64,000 bases of DNA from an uncultured Paracoccaceae bacterium. Lineage in GTDB: Bacteria > Pseudomonadota > Alphaproteobacteria > Rhodobacterales > Rhodobacteraceae. Below the pieces are notes generated by a model, which made no database searches, was not told the origin of the DNA, and worked only from the letters and a program-made list of their open reading frames with translations. The stretch is from NCBI GenBank assembly GCA_947497065.1, contig CANMEQ010000007.1, forward strand, positions 156,956-220,955, in the 5' to 3' direction. Below are positions 8,475-17,893 of this stretch, piece by piece. Both the position numbers and the translations under genes were made by a program. Position 1 is the stretch's first letter. Every line of letters begins with the position of its first letter.

Positions 8475-9880
8475 TACATCAGATCCCGTACGTCGGTGAG
8501 CTTACCAGTGATCGCAGCCGCCGCCGCCATGCCCGGGGACACGAGGTGTGTACGGCCTTTGTAGCCCTGACGACCCTCAAAGTTCCGGTTGGAGGTGGAG
8601 GCGCAGCGTTCGCCTTCGGCCAACTGGTCTGGGTTCATGGCCAGACACATGGAACAGCCCGCCATACGCCATTCGAAACCGGCGTCTTTGAAGATGTCGG
8701 CGATGCCTTCTTCTTCGGCTTGGGCCCGCACGAGGCCGGAGCCTGGCACGACCATGGCACGCATGCCGTCTTTGACCTTTTTGCCTTTGAGGATTTCTGC
8801 CGCGGCGCGCAGATCTTCGATGCGGCCGTTGGTACAGGACCCGATGAACACCGTGTCGATTTCGATGTCTGTGAGTTTCTGACCCGCTTTGAGGCCCATG
8901 TATTCGATGGAGCGTGCCGCGGCGTCGACCTTGCCACCCTCAAAAGAGGAGGGTTCTGGAACGACGGCAGTGATCGGTAGAACGTCTTCTGGGGAAGTGC
9001 CCCATGTGACGGACGGTGCGATGTCTTCGCCTTTGAGGGTGACGACCATATCCCATTCGGCATCATCGTCGGAGTAGAGTGTTTCCCACCATGCTTGCGC
9101 AGCTTCCCATTCCGCGCCTTTTGGTGCGTGGGGGCGGCCTTTGCAGTAGTCGAATGTTTTCTGGTCAGGCGCGATCAAGCCAGCGCGCGCGCCGCCTTCG
9201 ATGGCCATGTTACAGACGGTCATGCGGCCTTCCATAGACAGATCTTGGATCGCAGTGCCGCAATATTCGATCACGTAGCCAGTACCGCCGGCTGTGCCGG
9301 TTTTGCCGATGACGGACATGGTGATGTCTTTCGCGGTCACACCTGGCTTCAGGTGGCCCGTGATTTCGACCTTCATGTTTTTGGATTTTTTCTGGATCAG
9401 CGTTTGTGTCGCCAGAACGTGTTCGACTTCGGATGTGCCGATGCCGTGGGCCAGCGCGCCGAAGGCCCCGTGGGTCGCGGTGTGGCTGTCACCACATACG
9501 ACGGTCATGCCCGGAAGCGTCCAGCCCTGTTCGGGGCCAACGATGTGCACGATGCCCTGACGGACGTCGGACACGGGGTAGTAGTGGATACCGAAGTCTT
9601 TGGCGTTCTTGTCCAAGGCGGCCACTTGAATGCGGCTGTCTTCGGTCATGGTTTCGGCGTTCGCACGATCAAGCGTTGTAGGCACGTTGTGATCTGGAAC
9701 AGCGATTGTTTTTTCCGGCGCGCGCACTTTGCGGCCCGCCATACGCAGGCCTTCGAAGGCTTGCGGTGAAGTCACTTCGTGGACGAGGTGACGGTCGATA
9801 TACAACAGGCATGTGCCGTCTTCGGATTCGTGGGCGACGTGGGCATCCCAGATTTTATCGTAAAGCGTTTTGGGGGACAT
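8474..9880 (-). CDS. leuC: 3-isopropylmalate dehydratase large subunit
   Basis: Aconitase-family large subunit carrying the 4Fe-4S cluster, 468 residues from ATG 9880 ([20 protein letters not shown]). The cluster cysteines are in [14 protein letters not shown] and [13 protein letters not shown]; the conserved [20 protein letters not shown] block is present. The upstream GGGAGAGGA is a good ribosome site; the frame stays open another 141 bases but that extension has no family similarity. It heads a leuC-(Tat ORF)-leuD unit read on the minus strand and is divergent from the DUF3179 gene. Confidence 0.97.
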   Translation of the reverse strand: MSPKTLYDKIWDAHVAHESEDGTCLLYIDRHLVHEVTSPQAFEGLRMAGRKVRAPEKTIAVPDHNVPTTLDRANAETMTEDSRIQVAALDKNAKDFGIHYYPVSDVRQGIVHIVGPEQGWTLPGMTVVCGDSHTATHGAFGALAHGIGTSEVEHVLATQTLIQKKSKNMKVEITGHLKPGVTAKDITMSVIGKTGTAGGTGYVIEYCGTAIQDLSMEGRMTVCNMAIEGGARAGLIAPDQKTFDYCKGRPHAPKGAEWEAAQAWWETLYSDDDAEWDMVVTLKGEDIAPSVTWGTSPEDVLPITAVVPEPSSFEGGKVDAAARSIEYMGLKAGQKLTDIEIDTVFIGSCTNGRIEDLRAAAEILKGKKVKDGMRAMVVPGSGLVRAQAEEEGIADIFKDAGFEWRMAGCSMCLAMNPDQLAEGERCASTSNRNFEGRQGYKGRTHLVSPGMAAAAAITGKLTDVRDLM

Positions 9881-10195
9881 GTGGTCCTCTCCCGTTATTA
9901 GTGTGGCTGTGGAGATGGCTTGGGTTTTGGACACGCGGGACAAGCCCGCGCGGAGATCATAGGTGTGCGAGGATGGTGCAGGTTGCACCATAAAAGCGCC
10001 AAGGCAGGCGCGCGCGGTCATCCATGTCGAAAACTTGTGTCATGGGGGTCAGATATACATGGAACCTGAGTCTCGCAAGAGTGATTGGGGATTTCGGTTT
10101 ATTGCAGTGTTTTCACCATTTGCTGAGAAAACGTTATTGGCGCCTGTGAATTTGATCGCGGAAACTGGCCCCGAATTATGGGAGAGGATGGGCCG
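9881..10195. other. Divergent intergenic region leuC / DUF3179 gene
   Basis: 315 bases with no gene I can support. It must hold the promoters of both flanking units. It contains two small hairpins, CGCGGG/CCCGCG near 9934-9950 and GGTGCA/TGCACC near 9976-9990, both on the leuC side. No leucine-rich leader peptide is visible. Confidence 0.5.
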
Positions 10196-11578
10196 ATGAA
10201 GGTATGGAATTCAACGTCAGTGCGCGCGGTTTTGGCGCTAAGTGTTTTGGTGACTTTCGGCGCGGGCCAAGGGGCCGTAGCGCAGGAGGTATCGCCGCTT
10301 CCCTCCTATGTGACGCAAGAATATGGCCACCCGCCCGCGATCCCGCAGGGCGCGATTGCGCCCGAGATTACGGACGCCTTGCAGGTTGTGTTTGTCGACA
10401 GCTTGGAGCGCAGCGAATGGGGAAATACGGAATCCCTCGCGCTGGAACAGGTGCGGCTGTCGGGCGATCCGCGTTTGGCGTGGATTATTACGGATATGAT
10501 GCGGTTCACCTGGCGCCAGACGTTTGATGATGCCTTGGCCCAAACCGCCGCTGAGCTGTTGGGCATTGAGCTGGAAACACCGCAGCGCTGGCACGAGCTG
10601 ACCGATCATTTGATCGCATGGGATATTCCCGCCTACCCCGGCTATTTGCCCCATAAACGCGCGATTTTCACGCATTTCCTAGACGGGTGGGATGATATTT
10701 TCGTCGAAGGGGACATTGATTGGCGCATGGTGTCTTGGGGCGGCGTGCCGATTGATGACCGCGCCTATGATACGACCGATATTTTGTGCAATTGCATCCC
10801 CGCCGCTGACAATCCAGAGGTTCAATCAGCCGAGGATGCCACATGGCTGGATGACGATGACATCGTGTTCGGGATTGAGATCAACGGTGAATACCGCGCC
10901 TATCCGCGTCAGATTATGGAAGTGCGCGAGATGGTGAACGACACGCTGGGCGGGCGGGATTTGGGGATACCTTATTGCACCCTCTGTGGCGCCGCGCAGG
11001 CCTATTTTACCGACAATATGCCAGCGGGCGTGGAGCGGCCAGTTTTGCGCACCACGGGGCTGTTGATCCGGTCGAACAAGGTGATGTTTGATGTGAACAC
11101 CTATTCCGTGTTCGACACGTTTTTGGGCACCGCGCTGACCGGTCCGTTGAATGAGATTGGCCTGCAATTGGAGCAAGCCACGGTGATCACGACGGATTGG
11201 GGTACGTGGAAAGAGCAGCATCCGGAGACGACCGTTTTGGTGGAAGAGCTGGCGCTGGGTCGGGATTTTGATTTCCGCAGTGGGCGGGACGCCAATGGGC
11301 CGATTTTCCCAGTGGGCGATGTGGACCCGCGGCTGGGCGTTCAGGACGACGTGATTGGTGTGATCACCGCATCTGGCACGCCGGTTGCTTTCCCACGGGG
11401 GGCGGCGCTGATTGCGCTGCGCAGTGGGGCCGAGATTGCCTATGAGAATGTGCGGTTGGAGCTGGATGCCGGTGGCGTGCGGGCCGTGGATGAGGATGGG
11501 GCGGATCTGGGCAGCCACGAGGCGTTTTGGTTCGCGTGGTCGCAATTTCACCCCGATACGGAGCTTTGGGCCGGCTAG
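10196..11578 (+). CDS. DUF3179 domain-containing protein, exported
   Basis: About 460 residues from ATG 10196 (MKVWNSTSVRAVL). The signal peptide ends near GAVAQ. The DUF3179 family signs are ILCNCIPAADNP near residue 200, FGIEINGEYRAYPRQIMEVRE, IPYCTLCGAAQAYF with two cysteines, and the YSVFDTFLG and VFDVNTY region. The cysteine pairs suggest metal or disulfide chemistry, but no activity is known for the family. GGAGAGG sits 6 bases before the chosen ATG; an in-frame ATG at 10178 would lack that site. A hairpin follows the stop. The family is firm and the role unknown. Confidence 0.85.
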   Translation: MKVWNSTSVRAVLALSVLVTFGAGQGAVAQEVSPLPSYVTQEYGHPPAIPQGAIAPEITDALQVVFVDSLERSEWGNTESLALEQVRLSGDPRLAWIITDMMRFTWRQTFDDALAQTAAELLGIELETPQRWHELTDHLIAWDIPAYPGYLPHKRAIFTHFLDGWDDIFVEGDIDWRMVSWGGVPIDDRAYDTTDILCNCIPAADNPEVQSAEDATWLDDDDIVFGIEINGEYRAYPRQIMEVREMVNDTLGGRDLGIPYCTLCGAAQAYFTDNMPAGVERPVLRTTGLLIRSNKVMFDVNTYSVFDTFLGTALTGPLNEIGLQLEQATVITTDWGTWKEQHPETTVLVEELALGRDFDFRSGRDANGPIFPVGDVDPRLGVQDDVIGVITASGTPVAFPRGAALIALRSGAEIAYENVRLELDAGGVRAVDEDGADLGSHEAFWFAWSQFHPDTELWAG

Positions 11579-11595
11579 GACCACGACACACATTG

Positions 11596-11620
11596 CGCGG
11601 GCCGGTTCAAACGGCCCGCG
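11596..11620 (+). terminator. Hairpin terminator after the DUF3179 gene
   Basis: A 9-bp GC stem (CGCGGGCCG and its complement, 7-base loop) begins 17 bases after the stop. It is followed by TGCTTGCTCTTATT, only a loose U-tract. Confidence 0.55.
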
Positions 11621-11672
11621 TGCTTGCTCTTATTGTGGACAAAGCGCATGATTGCGATAGGTCGAGGAGCAT

Positions 11673-13019
11673 ATGGAAGACGAAACCCGAAACGATTTAG
11701 CCGATCAAGCCGCAGAGATTGCCGAAATTGGGCAGGGCCTGTGGTCGCAAGCTATTGTTTTTCTTGAAAGCCTTTTGCGTCCTTGGAACGCCTACCAGTT
11801 AGGTATCATCCTTGCGACGTTTTTGGTTGCCTATGTGGCTGGTAGCGTCTTAGCGCCGAAGTTGCACGCATGGCTACGGGGCCGTGAAGGCTGGCCCAAG
11901 TGGCGTTTGCGCTGGGCGTTGGTGGTGCACAAGCGGTTGCGCGGACTTCTTTTTGTTGCGTTTATGTGGTGCGTTTTGCTGGTGATGCGGGAGGTGACCT
12001 GGCCGTCGCGGTCGTATCTGGTTGGGATTGCGGCAAATCTGGCGTTGGCGTGGATCATCGTCACCTTTGCGACCCGTTTGATCGGGAACCCGTTTATGCG
12101 GTCGATTGTGCGGTATGGCGCATGGGCGTGGATTACGCTGCGGATTTTGGGGCTGACGGAGCCTACGATTGGCGTGCTGGATGCGGCCTCCTATGAGGCG
12201 GGCGATTTCCGGATTTCGCTGTGGCTGCTTGTTCAGGGCATTTTCATTTTATCGGTCTTCTTTTTGATTGCCCGATTTATTGCGCGGCAGACATCGGTGC
12301 GCATTCAGGCGAATGAAGATATCAGCCCGTCGATGCGGGTGTTGGTGGTGAAATTCATCCAAGTGGTGATGTATGGCGCTGCGTTTTTCATTGGGCTGAA
12401 AGCGGTTGGGTTTGATCTGACGGGGCTTGCTGTTCTGTCGGGCGCTATTGGTGTTGGCTTGGGTTTTGGTCTGCAAAAGGTCGTGTCGAACCTGGTTTCG
12501 GGCATCATTATTTTGCTGGATAAGTCGATCAAGCCCGGTGATGTGATCACGGTGGGCAGCACGTTCGGGTGGATCAATTCGCTAGGTGCGCGGTATGTGA
12601 GCATCACGACACGGGATGGGCGCGAATACCTTATTCCGAACGAGGATTTGATCACCACGCAGGTGGTGAACTGGTCGCATTCCAATGATTTTGTGCGTCT
12701 CGATATCAATTTCGGGACAGCTTATTCTGATGACCCGCATGTGGTGCGCAAACTGGCGATTGAGGCGGCATTGGGGGTGGACCGGGTGCTAAATTTCCGC
12801 CCGCCCGTTTGCCACATCGTGGGGTTTGGCGACAGCAGTGTGGATTACGTTTTGCGGTTCTGGATCAAGGACCCGACCGGCGGTTTGACGAACATCCGCG
12901 GCAATGTGTTTTTGGCGCTATGGGACACCTTTAAAGAGCATGACATTTCGATCCCCTTCCCGCAGCGGGAGGTGAAGATGATTGAAGGGTCTGAGCTGGG
13001 CACCAAGACGCTGGACTAG
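11673..13019 (+). CDS. MscS-family mechanosensitive ion channel
   Basis: Inner-membrane channel of 448 residues that would open under membrane tension to release solutes. Four N-terminal hydrophobic segments are followed by the MscS core: TM3 is rich in Gly/Ala (SGAIGVGLGFGLQKVVSNLV at about residue 260), then IILLDKSIKPGDVI, the beta domain (DGREYLIPNEDLITTQVVNW) and the C-terminal alpha/beta domain ending near ISIPFPQREV. It is longer than E. coli MscS (286) because of the extra N-terminal helices, like the medium-size homologues. ATG 11673 has GAGGAG upstream. Confidence 0.92.
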   Translation: MEDETRNDLADQAAEIAEIGQGLWSQAIVFLESLLRPWNAYQLGIILATFLVAYVAGSVLAPKLHAWLRGREGWPKWRLRWALVVHKRLRGLLFVAFMWCVLLVMREVTWPSRSYLVGIAANLALAWIIVTFATRLIGNPFMRSIVRYGAWAWITLRILGLTEPTIGVLDAASYEAGDFRISLWLLVQGIFILSVFFLIARFIARQTSVRIQANEDISPSMRVLVVKFIQVVMYGAAFFIGLKAVGFDLTGLAVLSGAIGVGLGFGLQKVVSNLVSGIIILLDKSIKPGDVITVGSTFGWINSLGARYVSITTRDGREYLIPNEDLITTQVVNWSHSNDFVRLDINFGTAYSDDPHVVRKLAIEAALGVDRVLNFRPPVCHIVGFGDSSVDYVLRFWIKDPTGGLTNIRGNVFLALWDTFKEHDISIPFPQREVKMIEGSELGTKTLD

Positions 13020-13048
13020 CATCCGCAGTGCCCAGTTTAGGAGCTGGA

Positions 13049-14065
13049 TTACGGACGCGGTGGCCGTGCCGTTGCTGACGCATCGCAGCTTGCATCGGGG
13101 TCAGTCAGGCTGCATCCAGTTTGGGCCGTGAAGCACCCGATGATCTGGTTATCGGCGGCTGGATTTGCGTGATAGTGGTAGCCAAGACCATCAACTGTAT
13201 GACCGCCGCATTGATCGAGATCGGTTGACGCCGCACCGCTGGCGTCGAGGCGATCATAGATATCGTAGCCATCCATCGCGACGCCGACCCGCCCTGCGTG
13301 CCCCTCAACCGCGGCGGAGACCCGTGGGGCGCAGTCATCAAGGATGCCGTGGTAGTGGTAGCCCGTGTATGGGTTGATGTGCCCCCCACAATCATCGAAC
13401 GGCCCCAAGGTGTGACCGCCGAGGATCAGGTCGAGGGGTGCGGGGGCGTCCATTTTGGCCCCGTTGAACGCGAGGCCGATGCCGGAATCAGGCCCGATGC
13501 GACCATCCGCGTTTTCAGATGCGACTGGCGTAAGCGGGATGAAATAGGTCTGCGTCACGGTTTCGCCGATAAAACTAAGGGCGCAGTCCACGCAAATATT
13601 GTCTGGCTGGCCCGTTTCATTGTTGGGGTCGCCGGCCACGATGCAGCCGATTTCATTGGCGCGCACGAAGATGTCACCGGTTTCGGAATCGAACATTTGC
13701 CAAGCATCATCGTCATAGATTTCGCTGAGGTTGGCGATGAAGGCACCGTCTACGTCGCGCACTTCACCGTCGACAAACCATTTGCCCCCCTCCTCGGGGC
13801 CGTCGGAGATATTTCGCGGGCAATACGGGCCGGTGATGTGGTCTGACGGACTGGCCACAACGGTGATCTTGAAACATTTCGCCTCGGCGCCTTCGGACAA
13901 GGTACAATCTGCGAGGCTGGGAACACCGACGATCGTGGCGGTTTGGAACACATCGACCAGCGCATCGTAGCGATGTTGCTCGTCGTGGGTTTGCGCGGCT
14001 GCGGGGGTGGCACACATCGCTGCGATTGCAGCAACGGATGCCCGTTTTGACCAAGATAACAGCAT
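13049..14065 (-). CDS. YHYH domain-containing secreted protein
   Basis: 338 residues from ATG 14065 (MLLSWSKRASVAAIAAMCAT), signal peptide ending near AAAQ. The defining YHYH sequence occurs twice, in GYHYHGILDDC and GLGYHYHANPA, each after a CGGH motif (DDCGGHINPYTGYHYH and DQCGGHTVDGLGYHYH). The protein has many cysteines, as expected for a periplasmic, probably metal-binding protein. Function is not known for the family. The open frame runs 132 bases further upstream, but that part has no similarity and lacks a ribosome site, while AAAGGA precedes the chosen start. Confidence 0.8.
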   Translation of the reverse strand: MLLSWSKRASVAAIAAMCATPAAAQTHDEQHRYDALVDVFQTATIVGVPSLADCTLSEGAEAKCFKITVVASPSDHITGPYCPRNISDGPEEGGKWFVDGEVRDVDGAFIANLSEIYDDDAWQMFDSETGDIFVRANEIGCIVAGDPNNETGQPDNICVDCALSFIGETVTQTYFIPLTPVASENADGRIGPDSGIGLAFNGAKMDAPAPLDLILGGHTLGPFDDCGGHINPYTGYHYHGILDDCAPRVSAAVEGHAGRVGVAMDGYDIYDRLDASGAASTDLDQCGGHTVDGLGYHYHANPAADNQIIGCFTAQTGCSLTDPDASCDASATARPPRP

Positions 14066-14181
14066 GACAGTCCTTTCTATGGGGCTGAGAGGTCTCTTAT
14101 CATCCCCATGAACGCGCTTTGTGTCCACTCCGGTGGTTTTGGGCTGGTTGCTGACGCCACGGCCTTGATGAATCTGACGCG

Positions 14182-14210
14182 TTGAAAACCGGCACAAGGC
14201 TTGTTAGGTT
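14182..14210 (+). promoter_or_regulatory. Candidate sigma-70 promoter for the rsfS unit
   Basis: TTGAAA (14182-14187), a 17-base spacer, and TAGGTT (14205-14210). It would start a transcript near 14217, about 43 bases before the leader peptide ATG. Confidence 0.4.
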
Positions 14211-14259
14211 AGGGTAATACCCAGCGTCGGGGTTTTGGCGACGCGATTTAAGGAGGACA

Positions 14260-14319
14260 ATGATCTGTCTCTTTCTTCATCGGCAGGCACCCCTGCCACT
14301 GCTGGAGCTGACGCGATGA
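14260..14319 (+). CDS. 19-codon leader peptide upstream of rsfS
   Basis: AAGGAGG at 14250-14256 is a near-perfect Shine-Dalgarno, 3 bases before ATG 14260. The frame reads MICLFLHRQAPLPLLELTR and ends in TGA at 14317-14319, which overlaps the ATG of rsfS at 14316 (ATGA). The rsfS start has no comparable ribosome site of its own, so it is most simply translated by coupling to this peptide. Six of the 19 codons encode leucine. No matching family is known to me; the evidence is the site and the overlap. Confidence 0.55.
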   Translation: MICLFLHRQAPLPLLELTR

Positions 14320-14675
14320 GTGCGCAAGCTGCAAACGCAGAGAACACGCTGGCTGCTGTTCTCAAATCCCTCGATGATGACAAAGCCGAAGACGTTGTGC
14401 AGATTGATCTGCGCGGCAAGTCCGAGATGGGCGATTACATGGTGATCGCGTCTGGTCGGTCTTCGCGTCAGGTATCGTCGATGGCTGAGAAGCTGACGGA
14501 CCGGTTGAAAAAGGCGTTCGGCATTTTGTCGAAGGTCGAAGGCCGTGCGACAGGCGACTGGGTTTTGATCGACACAGGCGATGTGGTTGTGCATGTGTTC
14601 CGCCCCGAAGTGCGTGAATTCTACCAGCTGGAAAAAATGTGGTTGAACCCTGACGAGGCCGCGAAAGCGGACTGA
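14316..14675 (+). CDS. rsfS: Ribosomal silencing factor RsfS
   Basis: Binds ribosomal protein uL14 and blocks subunit joining when nutrients are short. It runs 119 residues from ATG 14316, the usual length, with VVQIDLRGKSEMGDYMVIAS, SSRQVSSMAEKLTDRLKK, GDWVLIDTGDVVVHVF and REFYQLEKMW all typical. A longer in-frame TTG start at 14235 would run through the Shine-Dalgarno of the leader peptide and is unlikely. It is followed 2 bases later by rlmH, the common rsfS-rlmH pair. Confidence 0.93.
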   Translation: MSAQAANAENTLAAVLKSLDDDKAEDVVQIDLRGKSEMGDYMVIASGRSSRQVSSMAEKLTDRLKKAFGILSKVEGRATGDWVLIDTGDVVVHVFRPEVREFYQLEKMWLNPDEAAKAD

Positions 14676-14677
14676 GG

Positions 14678-15148
14678 TTGCGGGTTACCTTATGCGTTGT
14701 GGGCCGCCTGCGGGCTGGCCCTGAACGCGAACTTATCGATGATTATGTGACACGTTTTGACCGCACGGGTCGGGCTTTGGGGCTCGGGCCGATTGACGTG
14801 CGTGAGGTTGAAGACCGCAAAGGCGGTGGCATGGCGGCGGAGGCCGTTTTGCTGGAAAAGGCGTTGCCGTCGGGGGCGGTGGTTGTTGCGCTGGACGAGC
14901 GCGGCAAGATCAAAACCTCGCCCGAGTTTGCCAATGATCTGGCGCGGTGGCGAGACGACGGGCGACAGGATTTGGCGTTTATCATCGGGGGTGCGGATGG
15001 CATCGACCCTGGTTTGCGCGCGAAATGTGATGGGGCGCTTTCGTTTGGGAAGATGGTCTGGCCGCACATGATGGTGCGCGTGATGTTGACAGAGCAGTTA
15101 TACCGCGCGGCGAGCATTTTAGCGGGATCTCCCTATCACCGCGTCTAG
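14678..15148 (+). CDS. rlmH: 23S rRNA (pseudouridine-1915-N3)-methyltransferase
   Basis: SPOUT-class methyltransferase that methylates pseudouridine 1915 in helix 69 of 23S rRNA using S-adenosylmethionine. 156 residues, with LDERGKIKTSPEFA, the knot motif FIIGGADGIDP and the C-terminal LTEQLYRAASILAGSPYHR. The only start giving the full N-terminus (MRVTLCVVGRL) is TTG at 14678, 2 bases after the rsfS stop, with TGAGG directly upstream. A TTG start with minimal spacing suggests translation coupled to rsfS. Confidence 0.95.
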   Translation: MRVTLCVVGRLRAGPERELIDDYVTRFDRTGRALGLGPIDVREVEDRKGGGMAAEAVLLEKALPSGAVVVALDERGKIKTSPEFANDLARWRDDGRQDLAFIIGGADGIDPGLRAKCDGALSFGKMVWPHMMVRVMLTEQLYRAASILAGSPYHRV

Positions 15149-15240
15149 GCTGGGTCTTTTTTAACGCAATCCGGCACGGGCAGGTTTTCGTTTGGTGCGA
15201 CGCAGGGTAAAAGGTGGCGACATCTTGAAAGGATTACCCG

Positions 15241-16752
15241 ATGACCACCCCGAAGCCTGTTGTTCTGTGTATTTTGGATGGATGGGGCAAGCGCGCCGGT
15301 GAGGTGGGCAATGCCCCCATTTTGGCGAAGACGCCCGCGTTCGATCGTGTGATGCAAGGGCCGAATGCCGAGCTGATCACCCATGGGCCGGATGTGGGTT
15401 TACCCAAAGGTCAGATGGGCAATTCCGAAGTGGGCCACACGAACATCGGGGCCGGTCGCGTTGTGGCGATGGATTTGGGTGCGATTGATCTGGCAATTGA
15501 AGACGGGTCGTTTTTTGACAATGCGGCTTTGGTGGATTGGGCCAAGAATTTGAAAGCCAGCGGTGGGACGGCGCATATCATCGGGCTGGTCAGTGACGGC
15601 GGTGTGCATGGTCATGTAGTCCATATTCAAGCGGCGCTGAAAGCTGTGGCGGATCACGGGGTGCCGGTGGTGTTGCATGCGGTGACCGATGGGCGCGATG
15701 TTGCGCCAAAATCTGGCGTTGGGTTTCTGACGGAGTTGAGCGCGAATATGCCTGCGGGCGTGACCATCGGGTCTGTTTGCGGGCGGTATTACGCGATGGA
15801 TCGCGACAATCGCTGGGAGCGGGTTGAGACCGCGTATCGCGCGATGGTCGATGGGGCTGGCCCCAAGGGAAGCGATGCGGTTGCGGTGGTTGAGGCTGCC
15901 TACGCTGACGATGTGACCGATGAATTTGTGCCCGCCACCGTGCTGGGGGATTACGCCGGCATGGCTGCGGGTGACGGTGTGTTTTGCCTGAATTTCCGTG
16001 CGGACCGTGCGCGGGAGATTTTGGCGGCGATTGGCGATCCTGCGTTTGACGGATTTGATGTTGGCGCGCGCCCTGATCTGAGCCTTTTGGGCATGGTGAA
16101 TTATTCAGATGCCCACAACGAATACATGACGACCTGCTATCCGAAACAGGAGATCAAAAACACCTTGGGGGCATGGGTGGCCAGCAAAGGCCTACGTCAA
16201 TTCCGCGTGGCTGAGACCGAAAAATACCCCCATGTGACGTTTTTCCTGAACGGTGGGATTGAGACGCCCGAGGCGGGTGAAGACCGGTTTATGGCGCCGT
16301 CGCCCAAGGTCGCGACCTATGATTTGCAGCCGGAAATGTCGGCCGCGGAGGTGACGGAGGCCTTTGTTGGCGCGATCAAGGATGGCTATGACCTGATCGT
16401 TTGCAACTACGCAAACCCGGATATGGTTGGGCATACGGGCGATGTGGATGCTGCAGTTGCGGCGTGTGAAGCGGTCGACGCAGGACTGGGCGCTGTGCTG
16501 GAGGCGCTGGAAAGTGCGGGCGGCGCAATGATTGTCACGGCGGATCACGGGAACTGCGAAACGATGGTGGACCCCGAAACAGGGGGGCCGCACACGGCGC
16601 ATACGATCAACCCGGTGCCTGTGGCATTGGTCGGTGGGCCTGAGGGCGCGCAGCTGCGCAACGGGCGGTTGGCCGATTTAGCACCGACGCTGTTGGATTT
16701 GATGGGGCTGGATTTGCCGCCTGAGATGACAGGGACATCTTTGATCTCGTGA
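15241..16752 (+). CDS. gpmI: 2,3-bisphosphoglycerate-independent phosphoglycerate mutase
   Basis: Interconverts 3- and 2-phosphoglycerate in glycolysis and gluconeogenesis using two metal ions. 503 residues, standard length. ILDGWG at residues 11-16 supplies the first metal aspartate; the phospho-serine is Ser62 in MGNSEVGHTNIGAGR. Later motifs are CNYANPDMVGHTGD and ITADHGNCETM. AAAGGA lies 8 bases before ATG 15241. The stop overlaps the start of the EnvC-like gene (GTGA). Confidence 0.97.
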   Translation: MTTPKPVVLCILDGWGKRAGEVGNAPILAKTPAFDRVMQGPNAELITHGPDVGLPKGQMGNSEVGHTNIGAGRVVAMDLGAIDLAIEDGSFFDNAALVDWAKNLKASGGTAHIIGLVSDGGVHGHVVHIQAALKAVADHGVPVVLHAVTDGRDVAPKSGVGFLTELSANMPAGVTIGSVCGRYYAMDRDNRWERVETAYRAMVDGAGPKGSDAVAVVEAAYADDVTDEFVPATVLGDYAGMAAGDGVFCLNFRADRAREILAAIGDPAFDGFDVGARPDLSLLGMVNYSDAHNEYMTTCYPKQEIKNTLGAWVASKGLRQFRVAETEKYPHVTFFLNGGIETPEAGEDRFMAPSPKVATYDLQPEMSAAEVTEAFVGAIKDGYDLIVCNYANPDMVGHTGDVDAAVAACEAVDAGLGAVLEALESAGGAMIVTADHGNCETMVDPETGGPHTAHTINPVPVALVGGPEGAQLRNGRLADLAPTLLDLMGLDLPPEMTGTSLIS

Positions 16753-17852
16753 GAGGTTTGGCGCTGATAGGGTGGCTGCTGGCCGCGCCTGCGTTTGCGC
16801 AAACCCCTGCGGAGGATGCGTTGAGTGCGGCGCAAAACCTGCAGGAGGCGCGCACGGCGTTGGAGACGGCCAGCGGGCGATCTGACCGGGTGGCCGCGCT
16901 GACCCAAACGGTACGGGCCTATGAAGATGGGTTGGCCGCGTTGCGGGATGGGTTGCGCCGTGCGGCGATCCGGCAGCGGACGCTGGAGACCGATTTGGAG
17001 GCGCGATCGGATGATGTGGCGCGGCTGCTGGGGGTTTTGCAAACCATGGGCCGTGCGCCTGCGCCGATTTTGCTGCTGCATCCCAGTGGGCCGACGGGCA
17101 CGGCACGATCTGGCATGATGCTGGCGGATGTTACGCCTGCGCTGCAAGACAAGGCCGCCGCGTTGCGCACCCAGCTTGAAGAAGTGGCCGTGTTGCGCGG
17201 GTTGCAAAATGATGCGCTGGGGATTTTGGAAGATGGATTGTCAGGCGCGCAGGCCGCGCGCACGGCGCTGAGTGCGGCGATTGCGGACCGCACGGATTTG
17301 CCACGGCGGTTTTCGGAAGATCCGGCGCAGACGGCGGTGTTACTGGCAAGTTCTGAAACCTTGCAGGCCTTTGCCTCGGGTTTGGCGGATACGCAGGCCG
17401 GCGGTGGGCCGGATGCGAGCACCGTGAAGGGCGCTATCCCCCTGCCCGTGGATGGGCAGGTGATCCGGCGGTTTGAAGAACCGGATGCGGCTGGCATTGC
17501 CCGCCCCGGTATCTTGATTGCGACGGCGCCGCGGGCGTTGGTCACGACGCCTGTGTCTGCGACAATTCGCTATGCGGGGCCGCTGCTGGACTATGGGAAT
17601 GTGATCATTCTGGAGCCTGCTGCCGATGTGATGTGGGTGCTGGCGGGGCTGGAGCAAGTATTCGGGACTGTTGGACAAATTGTCCCAGATGGGACGCCGG
17701 TGGGCCTGATGGGCGGGATTATTGCGGATGCTCAAGGGATTTTGACCGAAAGCGCGCAAGGTTCCGCCGGTCAGCGCACTGAAACGCTTTATCTTGAGGT
17801 CAGAGACGGGCAAGGTGCGGTGAACCCTGCCGAATGGTTTGCCTTTCAATAG
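16749..17852 (+). CDS. EnvC-like murein hydrolase activator (M23 fold)
   Basis: Periplasmic protein of 367 residues starting with GTG 16749, which overlaps the gpmI stop by 4 bases. The signal peptide (MRGLALIGWLLAAPAFAQ) is followed by a long coiled-coil region (about residues 20-130, rich in A, L, R and E) and a C-terminal LytM/M23 domain from about residue 225 (GAIPLPVDGQVIRRFEEPDA). The zinc ligands of active M23 peptidases (HxxxD, HxH) are not seen, which fits an EnvC-type activator of amidases rather than an enzyme. Downstream lies ctpA, a usual neighbour of envC-like genes. Confidence 0.85.
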   Translation: MRGLALIGWLLAAPAFAQTPAEDALSAAQNLQEARTALETASGRSDRVAALTQTVRAYEDGLAALRDGLRRAAIRQRTLETDLEARSDDVARLLGVLQTMGRAPAPILLLHPSGPTGTARSGMMLADVTPALQDKAAALRTQLEEVAVLRGLQNDALGILEDGLSGAQAARTALSAAIADRTDLPRRFSEDPAQTAVLLASSETLQAFASGLADTQAGGGPDASTVKGAIPLPVDGQVIRRFEEPDAAGIARPGILIATAPRALVTTPVSATIRYAGPLLDYGNVIILEPAADVMWVLAGLEQVFGTVGQIVPDGTPVGLMGGIIADAQGILTESAQGSAGQRTETLYLEVRDGQGAVNPAEWFAFQ

Positions 17853-17893
17853 TGCGCGACGGCAGATGGTAAATTGATGATTGGATGGACTGA

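Noticed and set aside
9881..10021. In-frame extension of leuC by 47 codons
   Set aside because: It has no similarity to LeuC; ATG 9880 has a good ribosome site and gives the standard 468-residue length.
9881..10060. Leucine attenuator peptide before leuC
   Set aside because: No leucine-rich short frame with a terminator/antiterminator pair is visible; the open frame there is poor in leucine and simply continues into leuC.
14235..14315. TTG start for rsfS at 14235
   Set aside because: It would place the perfect AAGGAGG of the leader peptide inside the coding sequence, and it lacks a site of its own. The 119-residue form matches the family.
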